This document shows positions 8,773 through 17,779 of a DNA stretch of 64,000 nt, in pieces. Every line of letters starts with the position of its first letter. Position 1 is the stretch's first letter. Under the pieces are notes generated by a model. It saw only the letters and a list, made by a program, of their open reading frames with translations. It was not told where the DNA came from and ran no database searches. Made by a program: the position numbers and the translations under genes. Origin of the DNA: Lysobacter sp. (GTDB lineage: Bacteria > Pseudomonadota > Gammaproteobacteria > Xanthomonadales > Xanthomonadaceae); NCBI GenBank assembly GCA_030151365.1, contig JASLDW010000089.1, positions 1-64,000 of the forward strand, read 5' to 3'.

Positions 8773-9635
8773 GCGGCCGCATCAACGGGTTCCGCGCCCT
8801 GCTCGGCGGACTGGCGAGCGCACCACGTCACTGGCGCATGTTGCTGCTGTGGCTGCTGGCCGCGCTGATTCCGGCGATCGCGGCGAGCGTGCCATTGCGC
8901 GCGATGATCGCCGATACCTTCGGGCACAGCCCGCAGGCGGCGGATATCGATGCCGGCAACAACATACCGCTGCTTGCCGACGGCATCATGTCGATGCTGA
9001 GGAACGGCGGCGGCCAGACGTTGGGCGTGCACGTCGGCGTCGCCGTGGCGTTCGCCCTGCTGCTGTCGCCCCTGCTCTCGGGCATGCTGGTGGCGAGCCT
9101 TCGCGAAGGACGGCCGCTCGGCTTCGGCGAGCTGATGCACGGCGGCCTGCGCGAATACTGGCGCCAGTTCCGCGCCTGGCTGGTGCTGGCGATCCCGCTC
9201 GGCGCGTTGCTCGGCCTCGCCAGCGTCGTGTCCGGCATGATCGACAAATCGGCCGATGCCGCCATCCTGACCAGCCAGGCCAAGCACCTGCAATACGCGG
9301 GAACGGCCGTGATGATCGTGGCGTTCGCCATCGCCCAATGCGCACTGGATGTGACGCGCGCGCAATTCGCCGCCGACGGCCAGCTGCGTGCGGCATGGCG
9401 CGCGGCGCTGCGCGGCATCGGCCTGATGCTGCGTCGCCCGTTCTCGGTGGGACTCGTCTATGTGGTGACGATGGGATTGGCAGCACTGGTATCGCCCCTC
9501 ATCGTCGTCGATCTGATCAAGGGCAATGTCCCGGTGGCGATGCTGGTGCTGCAGTTGGGCACGCTGGTGCTGGGCGGCCTGCGCGCGGCGCGCCTGATCG
9601 GCCTGGCACGACTGTCCGCGCCGGCCTCGCGCTGA
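8769..9635 (+). CDS. Membrane protein coupled to the M1 peptidase
   Basis: 288 residues starting at GTG 8769, which overlaps the peptidase stop. About six hydrophobic segments are visible: two near the N-terminus (LLLWLLAALIPAIAAS; GVAVAFALLLSPLLSGMLVASL), then WLVLAIPLGALLGLASVV, VMIVAFAIAQCALDV, FSVGLVYVVTMGLAALV and VAMLVLQLGTLVLGG. There are no catalytic motifs. I do not recognise a named family. The layout resembles uncharacterised integral membrane proteins paired with M1 peptidases in Xanthomonadaceae, but this is inference. Its job may be to assist or anchor the peptidase. Confidence 0.65.
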   Translation: MSGRINGFRALLGGLASAPRHWRMLLLWLLAALIPAIAASVPLRAMIADTFGHSPQAADIDAGNNIPLLADGIMSMLRNGGGQTLGVHVGVAVAFALLLSPLLSGMLVASLREGRPLGFGELMHGGLREYWRQFRAWLVLAIPLGALLGLASVVSGMIDKSADAAILTSQAKHLQYAGTAVMIVAFAIAQCALDVTRAQFAADGQLRAAWRAALRGIGLMLRRPFSVGLVYVVTMGLAALVSPLIVVDLIKGNVPVAMLVLQLGTLVLGGLRAARLIGLARLSAPASR

Positions 9636-9703
9636 ATCGCGCACGGACCTGGATCCCTCGCTACAATCGACTTTTCGGCATCGGACGCCGAGTTGGGGGA
9701 TTC

Positions 9704-10261
9704 ATGGGCTGGATCGATTTCCTGCGTTGGCCGGTACCGACCAAGGTGCCCGGGGAAGCCACCGCACCTGCCGCCGCAACCGCTCGGCCGGCCGACGGCT
9801 ATGCCGGCGAGGAGCGCCGTCGCCATCCGCGGCGCAATCCCTGCGAGGGCACGCGGCTGCTGATCGTCGATGATTCCGGCACCGTGCTCTCGGTGCTCGG
9901 GCGCATGCTGAAGCAGGCCGGCGTGCAGGTCACGACCGCAGCCTCCGGCGAGGAGGCGATGGTCAGCATCGATACCCAACGCCCCGACGCCATCCTGCTG
10001 GACATCGTGATGCCGGGGATGGACGGTTTCAGCGTGCTGCGGACCCTGCGCCGCGACCCCGGCACCCGCGACATCCCGGTGATCATGATGTCAGGCAACG
10101 AACAGGCGACCGAGCAGTACTATGCGCAACGCATCGGCGCCGATGCCTTCCTGCGCAAGCCATTCGGCCGCGGCGACGTGTTCGCGCACCTCGAGCGTCT
10201 GCTCGACTGGCAGGGTCGCCCCACCCGCCCGCACGGCAACCAGGCGGTCCAGGCCGTTTAA
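9704..10261 (+). CDS. Single-domain response regulator (CheY-like receiver)
   Basis: 185 residues. The first 48 are a basic, low-complexity extension (GEERRRHPRRNP). Residues about 50-170 are a receiver domain. The acidic pair is Asp56/Asp57 in LLIVDDSGTV, the phospho-acceptor is Asp100 in AILLDIVMPGMDG, Ser130 is the switch Thr/Ser position, and Lys152 is in FLRKPF, so it should be phosphorylatable. There is no output domain, so it acts by protein contact, as PilG/PilH or CheY do. No kinase lies nearby. A TACAAT hexamer at 9662-9667 could be its -10 element. Its TAA overlaps the stop codon of the convergent ABC exporter in TTAA (10258-10261). Confidence 0.85.
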   Translation: MGWIDFLRWPVPTKVPGEATAPAAATARPADGYAGEERRRHPRRNPCEGTRLLIVDDSGTVLSVLGRMLKQAGVQVTTAASGEEAMVSIDTQRPDAILLDIVMPGMDGFSVLRTLRRDPGTRDIPVIMMSGNEQATEQYYAQRIGADAFLRKPFGRGDVFAHLERLLDWQGRPTRPHGNQAVQAV

Positions 10262-12102
10262 TCGCTGTCGTCGTCCAGCGCGACGAAACCGCCCGTCTGG
10301 CGCTGCCACAGGCGGGCATAGAGGCCGCCCTGCGCGATGAGCTGCGCGTGGGTCCCTGACTCGACGATGCGGCCCTTGTCCATCACCACCAGGCGATCCA
10401 TCCGCGCGATGGTCGACAGCCGGTGCGCGATCGCGATGACCGTCTTGCCCTGCATCAAGTCATCGAGGCTGTCCTGGATCGCCGCCTCGACATCGGAATC
10501 GAGCGCGGACGTCGCTTCGTCCAGCACCAGGATCGGCGCGTCCTTCAACAGCACGCGCGCGATGGCGATGCGCTGGCGCTGGCCGCCCGAAAGTTTCACC
10601 CCGCGTTCGCCGACATGGGCGTCGTAGCCGCCGCGGCCATCGCTGTCGACCAGTTCCGGGATGAACTGGTCGGCGCGCGCGCCATGCACGGCCGCCGCGA
10701 GTTGTTCCGGCGTCGCCGCAGGACGCCCGTACAGCAGGTTGTCGCGGATCGAGCGGTGCAGCAGCGAAGTGTCCTGCGTCACCATGCCGATCTGCCCGCG
10801 CAGGCTGGCCTGGGTGACGTGCGCGATGTCCTGGCCATCGATCAGGATGCGACCGGATTCGAGGTCGTAGAGGCGCAGCAACAGGTTCACCAGCGTGGTC
10901 TTGCCGGCGCCCGACGGGCCCACCAGTCCGACCTTCTCGCCCGGCGCGATGCGCAGATCGAGGCCCGCCATCACGCCGCCGGCCTTGCCGTAATGGAAAT
11001 GGACGTCCTCGAAACGGACTTCGCCGTGCGTCACGACGAGCGGTTTCGCTTCCGGTGCATCGACCACCGTCAACGGCTGGGCGACGGTGAGCATGCCGTC
11101 CTGCACGGTACCGATCGCCTCGAAGATGCCGTTGACCACCCACATGATCCAGCCCGACATGTTGCTGATGCGGATCGCCAAGCCGGTCGACAGCGCGATC
11201 GCGCCCGCGCTCACCCTGCCCTGCGACCACAGCCACAAGCCGAGCGCGCCGGTGCCGGCGATCATCAGGCCGTTGAGCGTGGTGATCGCCACGTCCATCG
11301 CCGTGGTCAGGCGCGTCATCGCCCGCACCTTGTCGACGTTCTCCTGCACCGACTCGCGGACGTATTCGTCCTCGAGCCCTGCGTGCGGGAACAGCTTGAG
11401 CGTCGCCGCGTTGGTGTAGCCGTCGACCACGCGGCCCATGAACTTCGACTTCGCGGTGGACGCCGCCAGCGAACGCGCCTTGGTCTTGGGCACGAAATAC
11501 CACAGCAAGGCAACGTAGCCGAACAGCCACAGCACCAGCGGCACGGTGAGCCGGGGATCGGCCTTGGCGAACAGGTAGAGCGCGGTCAGGGTATAGATGA
11601 CGACGTACCACAGCGCATCGACGATCTGCGCCGCCGATTCGCGCAGCGACGCGCCGGTCTGCATGATGCGGTTGGCGATGCGCCCGGCGAAGTCGTTGTG
11701 GAAGAACGCCATGCTCTGGCGATTGACGTAGCGATGCTGCTGCCAGCGGATGCGCGCGGTGAACGACGGCACCAGCGACTGGTTGACCAGCATGTCGTGG
11801 ATGCCGAGCAGCACGGGGCGCGCGACGACGGTGACGAAGGCCATCCACAGCAGTTCGTGGCCGTGCACGCGGAAGAAATCCGGAGCCGCCATGTCCTTGG
11901 CCATGTCGACCAGCTTGCCGACGAAATCGAACAGCGAGACCTCGACCAGCGCGACGAAGAAGCCGACCACGCAGATCGCGGCCAGCACGCCGCGCACCTG
12001 GCGGAGGTAATGCCAGTAGAAGCGCCAGATCGACGAGGGCGGCGTGCCGTCGTGGCCGGGCGCGAAGGGATCGACGAGGGATTCGAACCAGCGGAAGATC
12101 AT
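10258..12102 (-). CDS. ABC exporter, fused permease and ATPase
   Basis: 614 residues from ATG 12102, preferred over an upstream in-frame start at 12129. The N-terminal half has about six membrane helices of the type-I exporter (MsbA-like) fold. The C-terminal half is a complete ATPase: Walker A GPSGAGKTT, Q-loop in MVTQDTSLL, signature LSGGQRQRI, Walker B ILVLDEATSALD and the switch His in IAHRLSTI. It is probably a homodimeric lipid, peptide or drug exporter. The substrate cannot be told from sequence. It is transcribed alone, convergent with the response regulator. Confidence 0.88.
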   Translation of the reverse strand: MIFRWFESLVDPFAPGHDGTPPSSIWRFYWHYLRQVRGVLAAICVVGFFVALVEVSLFDFVGKLVDMAKDMAAPDFFRVHGHELLWMAFVTVVARPVLLGIHDMLVNQSLVPSFTARIRWQQHRYVNRQSMAFFHNDFAGRIANRIMQTGASLRESAAQIVDALWYVVIYTLTALYLFAKADPRLTVPLVLWLFGYVALLWYFVPKTKARSLAASTAKSKFMGRVVDGYTNAATLKLFPHAGLEDEYVRESVQENVDKVRAMTRLTTAMDVAITTLNGLMIAGTGALGLWLWSQGRVSAGAIALSTGLAIRISNMSGWIMWVVNGIFEAIGTVQDGMLTVAQPLTVVDAPEAKPLVVTHGEVRFEDVHFHYGKAGGVMAGLDLRIAPGEKVGLVGPSGAGKTTLVNLLLRLYDLESGRILIDGQDIAHVTQASLRGQIGMVTQDTSLLHRSIRDNLLYGRPAATPEQLAAAVHGARADQFIPELVDSDGRGGYDAHVGERGVKLSGGQRQRIAIARVLLKDAPILVLDEATSALDSDVEAAIQDSLDDLMQGKTVIAIAHRLSTIARMDRLVVMDKGRIVESGTHAQLIAQGGLYARLWQRQTGGFVALDDDSD

Positions 12103-12148
12103 GCCGCCATTGTGCCGCGAAGACGGCAACGCCGCGCGAACGCGGGCT

Positions 12149-13387
12149 TCAGGACCGCTTGCGACCGGCGATCATCGCTGCCACCACGTCGTCCGCCGGT
12201 GCCGGGCGCCCGATGATGTAACCCTGCACCTGGTCGCAGCCGAGCTCCGTCAGCACGTCGAGGGTCGCTTGGTCCTCCACGCCTTCGGCCACGCAATGGA
12301 TGCCGAGGCGGTGCGACATGTCGATCATCGACGCCACCAGCTGGCGCAGGCGCGCGTCGCGCGAGAGATCGGTGATGAACATGCGATCGATCTTGAGCTC
12401 GGAGACCGGGAAATCCTTCAGGTAGGAGAAAGTGGCGTAGCCGCTGCCGAAATCGTCGATGCCGATGCCGATGCCCTTGTCCTTCAACCCGATCATGGAA
12501 TCGATCACCGCCTCGATGTTGTTGGCGAAGGCGGTTTCGGTGATTTCCAGCATCAGCTGCTCGGGCCGCACGCTCCAGATCGACAGCGCGCGCTCGACCA
12601 GGCTGCGGAAGCCGGCGTCGGCGGCGAACAGCGGCGATACGTTCACCGCGCACACGACATCGGGCGCAACCTTGCTCCACGTCGCCAGGTGGCGCATCGC
12701 CGCGTGCAGGCTCCACACCGTCAATTCGCCGATCAGGCCGCTCTGCTCCGCCATCGGCACGAAATCCGCGGGCGACACCGAGCGCCCGTCCGCCAGCGTC
12801 CAGCGCGCCAGGGCTTCGTAGGCGACGGTCCTGCCCGTCGCGATTTCCTGGATCGGCTGCAGGTGGAGTTGCAACGCGTTCATCCGCAGCGCTTCGGCCA
12901 ACACGCTGTGGCCGACCGGCGGGCGCAATTCCTGGCCACGCGCCATCTCGTAACCGTGGCGGGAATGGATCGCCCACGCGCAGGCGTGGTCGGCCGCCAT
13001 CAGCATCTCTTCCGGCGTGCGTTCCTGCGGAGACGAGACCACGCCACCGACAGTGATGCGCGCCAGCACCGAATGGCGATCGAGCTGGACCGGATGGTCG
13101 AACAGGCGCGCGACCTTGGCCGCGGCGAGTTCGGCGTGCGACTCCCCGCGCACCGCGGGCAACAGGATCGCGAAATCGCTTTCGCCGATGTGGAACAACA
13201 TGTCGCCGGGACGCAAGGCGTCGCGGATGAGCATTTCGGTTTCGCGCTGCAGCTGCTCGCCGATGGCATGGCCGAACGAAAGTTCGGTTTCGCGCAGGCG
13301 CCGCAAGCGCACCACCAGCAAGGCAAAAGGTTCGGCCTGCCGCATCGCCGTCTCCATCTCGGCAAGCACGCGGCGATACCCACTCAC
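12149..13387 (-). CDS. Degenerate GGDEF plus EAL domain protein (c-di-GMP phosphodiesterase)
   Basis: 412 residues from GTG 13387, overlapping the upstream HD-GYP gene by four bases. Residues about 1-160 have the GGDEF fold, but the active site reads GESDF (68-72), so it is not expected to make c-di-GMP and may only sense GTP or be structural. Residues about 160-410 are an EAL domain with its catalytic set in place: EAL at 191-193, VNVSP, LEITE, IDDFGSGYATFSYLKDFP, LKIDR, EGVE and QGY. It should hydrolyse c-di-GMP to pGpG. It has no membrane segment. It probably works with the HD-GYP protein encoded just upstream. Confidence 0.88.
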   Translation of the reverse strand: MSGYRRVLAEMETAMRQAEPFALLVVRLRRLRETELSFGHAIGEQLQRETEMLIRDALRPGDMLFHIGESDFAILLPAVRGESHAELAAAKVARLFDHPVQLDRHSVLARITVGGVVSSPQERTPEEMLMAADHACAWAIHSRHGYEMARGQELRPPVGHSVLAEALRMNALQLHLQPIQEIATGRTVAYEALARWTLADGRSVSPADFVPMAEQSGLIGELTVWSLHAAMRHLATWSKVAPDVVCAVNVSPLFAADAGFRSLVERALSIWSVRPEQLMLEITETAFANNIEAVIDSMIGLKDKGIGIGIDDFGSGYATFSYLKDFPVSELKIDRMFITDLSRDARLRQLVASMIDMSHRLGIHCVAEGVEDQATLDVLTELGCDQVQGYIIGRPAPADDVVAAMIAGRKRS

Positions 13388-14610
13388 AGGAACAACTCCG
13401 TTGGGTCCAGTCCGTAGGTGTTGCCGTGCACGCTGCGGACGATGGCAAGGCGTTCGCCGTTCTCGTCCACTTCGTTGCCAAGCAGGTTGAGCGGCACGAA
13501 GGGATCGCGCTGCGTCTTGTCCGGCAGGGTCAGCAGCATCAGGCGCGGGCGCAACCGGTGCGCATTGTTCTGGGCGACGACGATCCCGATTTCGCCGCTG
13601 CTCAATTCCACCAGGGTGCCGACCGGGTACACGCCCAGGCAACGCACGAACTCCTCCACCAGTTCGCCCTGGAACTGGCGGTCGCGGCCGCGGTACAACT
13701 CGCGCAACGCCGCGTCGCGCGTCATCGCCGCGCGATAGGGGCGATCGCTGGACATCGCGTCGAAGGCATCGACGATCGCGGCGATGCGCCCGCTCAATGG
13801 GATGGCGGTTCCGGCGAGCCGCCGCGGATAGCCGCTGCCGTCGAAGAATTCGTGGTGGCAGGCGAGCATGTCGCGCGCTTCCGGATCGTTGAACCCCGCG
13901 GCGTCGAAACGCCGGCAACCCTCCTCGACGTGGTTGCGCATTTCCATCGCCTGAGAGGCATGCAGCATGCCCGGGCGATCGACCACGTTGGCCGGCACGC
14001 TGGCCATGCCAATATCCATCAGCAGGCCGCCTCGCGCGAGCGACAGCAGCCCGCTTTCCGGATACGACAGCGCGCGCCCGAAGGCGATCGCCAGCGCGCA
14101 ACAGTTGGTGGCGTGGCGATAGGCGTAATCGGAGTGGCGCTTCAGCGCCATCAGCCAGAAATAGGCGTCCTGGTTGCGCGTGACCGCGGCGACCACCGGG
14201 ATGACGGCGGCGTCGACGCTGCGCTGGTCGAGGGTGTCGCGGCTGCGCAAGGCATCCAGCAACACCGATGCCTGCTGGGTGAAGGTGGTGAATGCCTTGT
14301 CGGCGACGCGCACTTCGCGCTCGAAACGCTGCTGGAACGCCCGTTCGTCCTGCTCGCGCTCGGCGCGGGTGACGACGCGATCCGTGCGTGGCGTCAGCGT
14401 CAACAAGCGACGGCGCAACGCAGGTTCGCACAGTTCGACATCGATGTAGACCACGCTGCTCCAGCGTTCGATTTCGCGCATGTCGTCGTCGTTGCGCACC
14501 AGGAAGCCCTGCAGCGGGAACGGCGTGCCGTCCCACGGCCGGTCGAGCCGGCACACGTACATGCCAGGCTGCAACTGGTCGACGTCGATCCGGCGTTCCT
14601 CGATCCTCAT
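13384..14610 (-). CDS. HD-GYP-type protein with N-terminal DUF3391, HD dyad lost
   Basis: 408 residues. The N-terminus (DVDQLQPGMYVCRLDRPWDGTPF) matches the DUF3391 domain that precedes many HD-GYP proteins. The C-terminal half keeps the GYP part (HHEFFDGSGYP, GYP at 260-262) and the His in RNHVEEG, but the HD dyad reads Met198-Asp199 (GGLLMDIGM instead of LLHDIGK). A metal ligand is missing, so c-di-GMP hydrolysis is doubtful and the protein may be a c-di-GMP receptor or partner. It is followed by the EAL gene with a four-base overlap and preceded, 18 bases away, by the serine hydrolase gene on the same strand. Confidence 0.85.
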   Translation of the reverse strand: MRIEERRIDVDQLQPGMYVCRLDRPWDGTPFPLQGFLVRNDDDMREIERWSSVVYIDVELCEPALRRRLLTLTPRTDRVVTRAEREQDERAFQQRFEREVRVADKAFTTFTQQASVLLDALRSRDTLDQRSVDAAVIPVVAAVTRNQDAYFWLMALKRHSDYAYRHATNCCALAIAFGRALSYPESGLLSLARGGLLMDIGMASVPANVVDRPGMLHASQAMEMRNHVEEGCRRFDAAGFNDPEARDMLACHHEFFDGSGYPRRLAGTAIPLSGRIAAIVDAFDAMSSDRPYRAAMTRDAALRELYRGRDRQFQGELVEEFVRCLGVYPVGTLVELSSGEIGIVVAQNNAHRLRPRLMLLTLPDKTQRDPFVPLNLLGNEVDENGERLAIVRSVHGNTYGLDPTELFL

Positions 14611-14628
14611 GCGTCAACGCGCGTCCGG

Positions 14629-16242
14629 TTACTTGGCCGGCGTCAGGCGCAGGTCCTGGAAATCGAAGCTGAAATCGGTGAGCGGCGACACCGGTTCCAT
14701 CCGCACCTCACGCACCTTGCCGTCGGCGTCCAGTGCATAGTTGACGAAGGCATCGGCGTTCAACGCACGCTCGCGCCAATGCACGATGAAGCTGTCGTGC
14801 TGCCACGGCTCCATGTCGCCGACCAGTTCCGCGGTCTTCGCGAAGCGCATCTCCAGGCCCTTGGCGCCCTGCTGCACCACCACGTCGCCGTACCAGGGAT
14901 CGCGGAAGGTACCGGCATAACCCGACAGCGGCAGCGACGGTTTCGACTTGGCGTCACGCGCGGCCTGGTGCTTCTTCCAGCTGTCATCGGAATCACCCGC
15001 GGCCTTGGCGACCGCCTTGGCGTATGCGCCCAGCCAGTCGTAATCGGAACGGTCGAGCAGGATGTCGAGCGCCTTGTAGGTCACGGCATTGAAGGCAGCA
15101 CCGACTTCCTGGTTGGTCAGCACCACGACGCCGAGCTTGCGATCCGGCACCAGCGTGAGGCGCGAGACCATGCCCGGCCAGCCGCCGGTATGCCAGACCA
15201 GGCGGTTGCCGGCGTAATCGCTCAGGAACCAGCCTTCGCCGTAACCGCTGAAATTCGGCACCAGCGGCTGCAACTCCGGCACCGACGGTTTGCCGACCGG
15301 AATCGGCGTCAGCACCGACCACATCTGGCGCTGGCTCTTCTCGCTGAAAAGGCGCTTGTCGCTGCCGGGGATCCGGCCACCGGCGAGTTGTGCGTTCATC
15401 CACCGCGTCAAATCGTGCACGCTGGAATAGAGGCCGCCCGCGCCCGAGGCGTTGCGCCAGGTGGTGACCCCGACCGTTTTCAATTCCTTGAAATTGAATT
15501 TGGCGTGGCCGGCGGCGACGTTGTCGCCCGGCTTGAGGTCGTCGCTGTTGTAGCGGGTCTCTGTCATGCCCAGCGGAGTGAAGAAGCGCGTCTGCAGGAA
15601 CTGCTTGTACGGCATGCCGCTGGCATCCTCGATCACCAGCTGGGCAACCGCGAACAGGATGTTGTCGTAGGCGTACTGGGCACGGAACTGGCCGGTGATC
15701 GGCACGTTGCGCAGGCGCTCGGCGACTTCGCGCGTGGTGTAGGTCGACGTCGGCCAGTAGAGGAGATCGCCGGCACCGAGGCTCAGGCCACTGCGATGCG
15801 CGAGCAGGTCGCGGATGCGCATGTCGTTGGTGATGTAGGGATCGGACATGCGGAACCACGGCAGGTGGTCGATCACCTTGTCGTTCATGTCGAGCTTGCC
15901 GTCCTCGGCCAGCATCTGCAGCGAGGCCGCGGTGAAGGCCTTGGTGTTCGAGGCGATGGCGAACATGGTGTGGGCGTCGACCGGCTTGCCGTCGTCGATG
16001 CTGCGCAGGCCGTAACCCTTCTCCATCACCACCTTGCCGTCCTGCACGATCGCCACGGCGATGCCCGGCACGTCGAATTGCTTGCGCACGGCATCGACAT
16101 AGGCATCGAAGGCGGCCAGGCGCCCCGGATCGATCGCCGCGGATGCGCTTGCGGGAGAATCCGCCGCCTGCGGGGCGGCATTCGCGACAGCGCACATCGC
16201 GACCAGCGTCACAGCCAGAAGGCTGCGGGAAAGCAGATGCAT
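14629..16242 (-). CDS. Serine hydrolase, class C beta-lactamase/ClcD-like family with C-terminal DUF3471
   Basis: 537 residues from ATG 16242, with a signal peptide (SRSLLAVTLVAMCAVANAA). The catalytic Ser-x-x-Lys is ASNTKAFT, the Tyr of the Y-x-N motif is in YAYDN, and HTGG provides the third motif, so the penicillin-binding/beta-lactamase fold is complete. The last 100 or so residues (LSGYAGTFRDPWYGDVVVQQ) resemble the DUF3471 beta-domain. It is likely a periplasmic or secreted esterase or D-aminopeptidase. True beta-lactamase activity is not implied. It may form a transcript with the two c-di-GMP genes downstream. Confidence 0.86.
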   Translation of the reverse strand: MHLLSRSLLAVTLVAMCAVANAAPQAADSPASASAAIDPGRLAAFDAYVDAVRKQFDVPGIAVAIVQDGKVVMEKGYGLRSIDDGKPVDAHTMFAIASNTKAFTAASLQMLAEDGKLDMNDKVIDHLPWFRMSDPYITNDMRIRDLLAHRSGLSLGAGDLLYWPTSTYTTREVAERLRNVPITGQFRAQYAYDNILFAVAQLVIEDASGMPYKQFLQTRFFTPLGMTETRYNSDDLKPGDNVAAGHAKFNFKELKTVGVTTWRNASGAGGLYSSVHDLTRWMNAQLAGGRIPGSDKRLFSEKSQRQMWSVLTPIPVGKPSVPELQPLVPNFSGYGEGWFLSDYAGNRLVWHTGGWPGMVSRLTLVPDRKLGVVVLTNQEVGAAFNAVTYKALDILLDRSDYDWLGAYAKAVAKAAGDSDDSWKKHQAARDAKSKPSLPLSGYAGTFRDPWYGDVVVQQGAKGLEMRFAKTAELVGDMEPWQHDSFIVHWRERALNADAFVNYALDADGKVREVRMEPVSPLTDFSFDFQDLRLTPAK

Positions 16243-16344
16243 AGTGGGAGCCCCGTACCAGTCCGTTGGCACAAGCGTAGCCGATCCCACAGTTCTGGCA
16301 ATCGGCACTTGCACATATTCCTGGATACGCGCCCAATCGCGATC

Positions 16345-17163
16345 ATGAACAGGACGACTGAAGCCATACGGATTGGCATCGGCGGCTGGGTATACGAGCC
16401 GTGGCGCGGCCGCTTCTATCCCAAGGGGTGGCAGCAACGGCGGGAACTGGAATATGCCAGCCGCCATGTCACCAGTATCGAAATCAACAGCACCTACTAC
16501 GCGGCGCAGAAGCCCGAGACGTATGCGCGCTGGCGCGATGCCGTGCCCGACGGTTTCATCTTCAGCGCCAAGGCGCCGAAGCGGATCACCCAGTCGCGCA
16601 GGCTCGCGTCCACCGGCGGCCAGATCGAGGCATTCCTCGGCGACCTCGCGCATCTGCGCGATCGCCTGGGTCCGGTGGTGTGGCAGCTTGATCGCAACGC
16701 CCAGGTCGACCGAGACGATTTCACCGCGTTCCTCGGGCTGATCCCGAACGCGCTGGATGGCCAGCGCCTGCGCCATGTCCTCGACGTCCGCGACGCCGCC
16801 TTCGTCGATGCCGACTATGTCGCCCTCGCCCGCGCCCGCGGCATGGCCATCGTCCACACCGATTCTCCCGACCTGCCGCAGATCGCCGACATCACCGGCG
16901 ATTTCGTCTACGCGCGCCTGATGCGTAGCCGCGCCTGGATCGAGACCGGCTATCCCGCGGAGGAACTCGACGCACTGGCGGGACTCGCGCGGCGCTGGGC
17001 CGACGGCGGGGATCCCTCGGAACTGCCGCATGTATCACCGGTGGCCGCGCCGGCGCAACCGCGCGACGTCTTCCTCTACTTCATCAGTGCCGCCAAGGAG
17101 CGCAACCCGGCCGCGGCCATGGCCCTGCTGTCGCGACTGGGGATCGACACGCCGGGAATGTGA
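16345..17163 (+). CDS. DUF72 family protein (YecE-like)
   Basis: 272 residues from ATG 16345. The family signature is clear: IRIGIGGWVYEPWRGRFYP at the N-terminus, EINSTYYAAQKPETYARW and GFIFSAKAPKRITQ. DUF72 proteins have a TIM-barrel-like fold and no settled function. Proposed roles include nucleic-acid or sugar-related chemistry. It is read divergently from the serine hydrolase, with 102 bases between them. It is followed closely by an ECF sigma gene on the same strand. Confidence 0.87.
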   Translation: MNRTTEAIRIGIGGWVYEPWRGRFYPKGWQQRRELEYASRHVTSIEINSTYYAAQKPETYARWRDAVPDGFIFSAKAPKRITQSRRLASTGGQIEAFLGDLAHLRDRLGPVVWQLDRNAQVDRDDFTAFLGLIPNALDGQRLRHVLDVRDAAFVDADYVALARARGMAIVHTDSPDLPQIADITGDFVYARLMRSRAWIETGYPAEELDALAGLARRWADGGDPSELPHVSPVAAPAQPRDVFLYFISAAKERNPAAAMALLSRLGIDTPGM

Positions 17164-17233
17164 GAAACCGTCGCTCGCCGCGAATCACTACGATAACGGG
17201 CGCCCGTCGCGGCCCCCCAACCGTGGCAGAGGA

Positions 17234-17752
17234 ATGGACGAAGCGATGCGAATGCCGGCGATCGACCTGGAAACCCGCGAGGCGTTCGGCGCCCTGCTGG
17301 AACGCCATCGCGGCATCCTGTTCAAGGTCGCGAATTCGTGGACGCGCCTGCCGGAAGACCGCGCCGACCTGATCCAGGACATCGCCATGCAGCTGTGGCG
17401 GGCGTGGCCGCAATACGATCCGGCGCGCAGCTTCTCGACCTGGATGTACCGCATTGCGTTGAACGTCGCGATCGGTTTCGGCCGTGGCGATGGCCGTCGT
17501 CGCCGCCATCTGGTCCCACTTGACGACGAACACGACATCGCCGACCACAACGTGATCGACCACGAGGCCGAACAGCAGATCGAGCTGCTGCAGCGCTTCA
17601 TCCGCGCGCAGAAGCCGCTCGATCGCGCCCTGCTGATCCTCTATCTCGACGAACGGCCACAGCGCGAGATCGCCGACATCCTCGGCATCAGCGAAGCCAA
17701 CGTCTCCACCAAGATCGGGCGCCTGAAACAGCGCATCCGCGACGAATTCTGA
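17234..17752 (+). CDS. RNA polymerase ECF-type sigma factor
   Basis: About 172 residues. Region 2 is LIQDIAMQLWRAWPQYDPARSF with FSTWMYRIALNVA, and region 4 is a helix-turn-helix in REIADILGISEANVSTKIGRLK. The middle linker holds DDEHDIADHNVIDHEAEQQ. The first ATG (17234) is very close to a GAGG sequence, and ATG 17246 or 17252 are equally possible starts. The gene is followed after 27 bases by a four-helix membrane protein that could be its regulator. No classical anti-sigma gene with a zinc motif is seen. Confidence 0.84.
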   Translation: MDEAMRMPAIDLETREAFGALLERHRGILFKVANSWTRLPEDRADLIQDIAMQLWRAWPQYDPARSFSTWMYRIALNVAIGFGRGDGRRRRHLVPLDDEHDIADHNVIDHEAEQQIELLQRFIRAQKPLDRALLILYLDERPQREIADILGISEANVSTKIGRLKQRIRDEF

Positions 17753-17779
17753 TCGCCGCCACCACCGGGACACACTATC

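Noticed and set aside
13426..17163. Very long open frames opposite known genes (also 10423-12216, 6838-8703, 45615-47630)
   Set aside because: They are antisense to genes with clear motifs, have Arg/His/Ala-rich composition typical of high-GC shadow frames, and no ribosome-binding sites.
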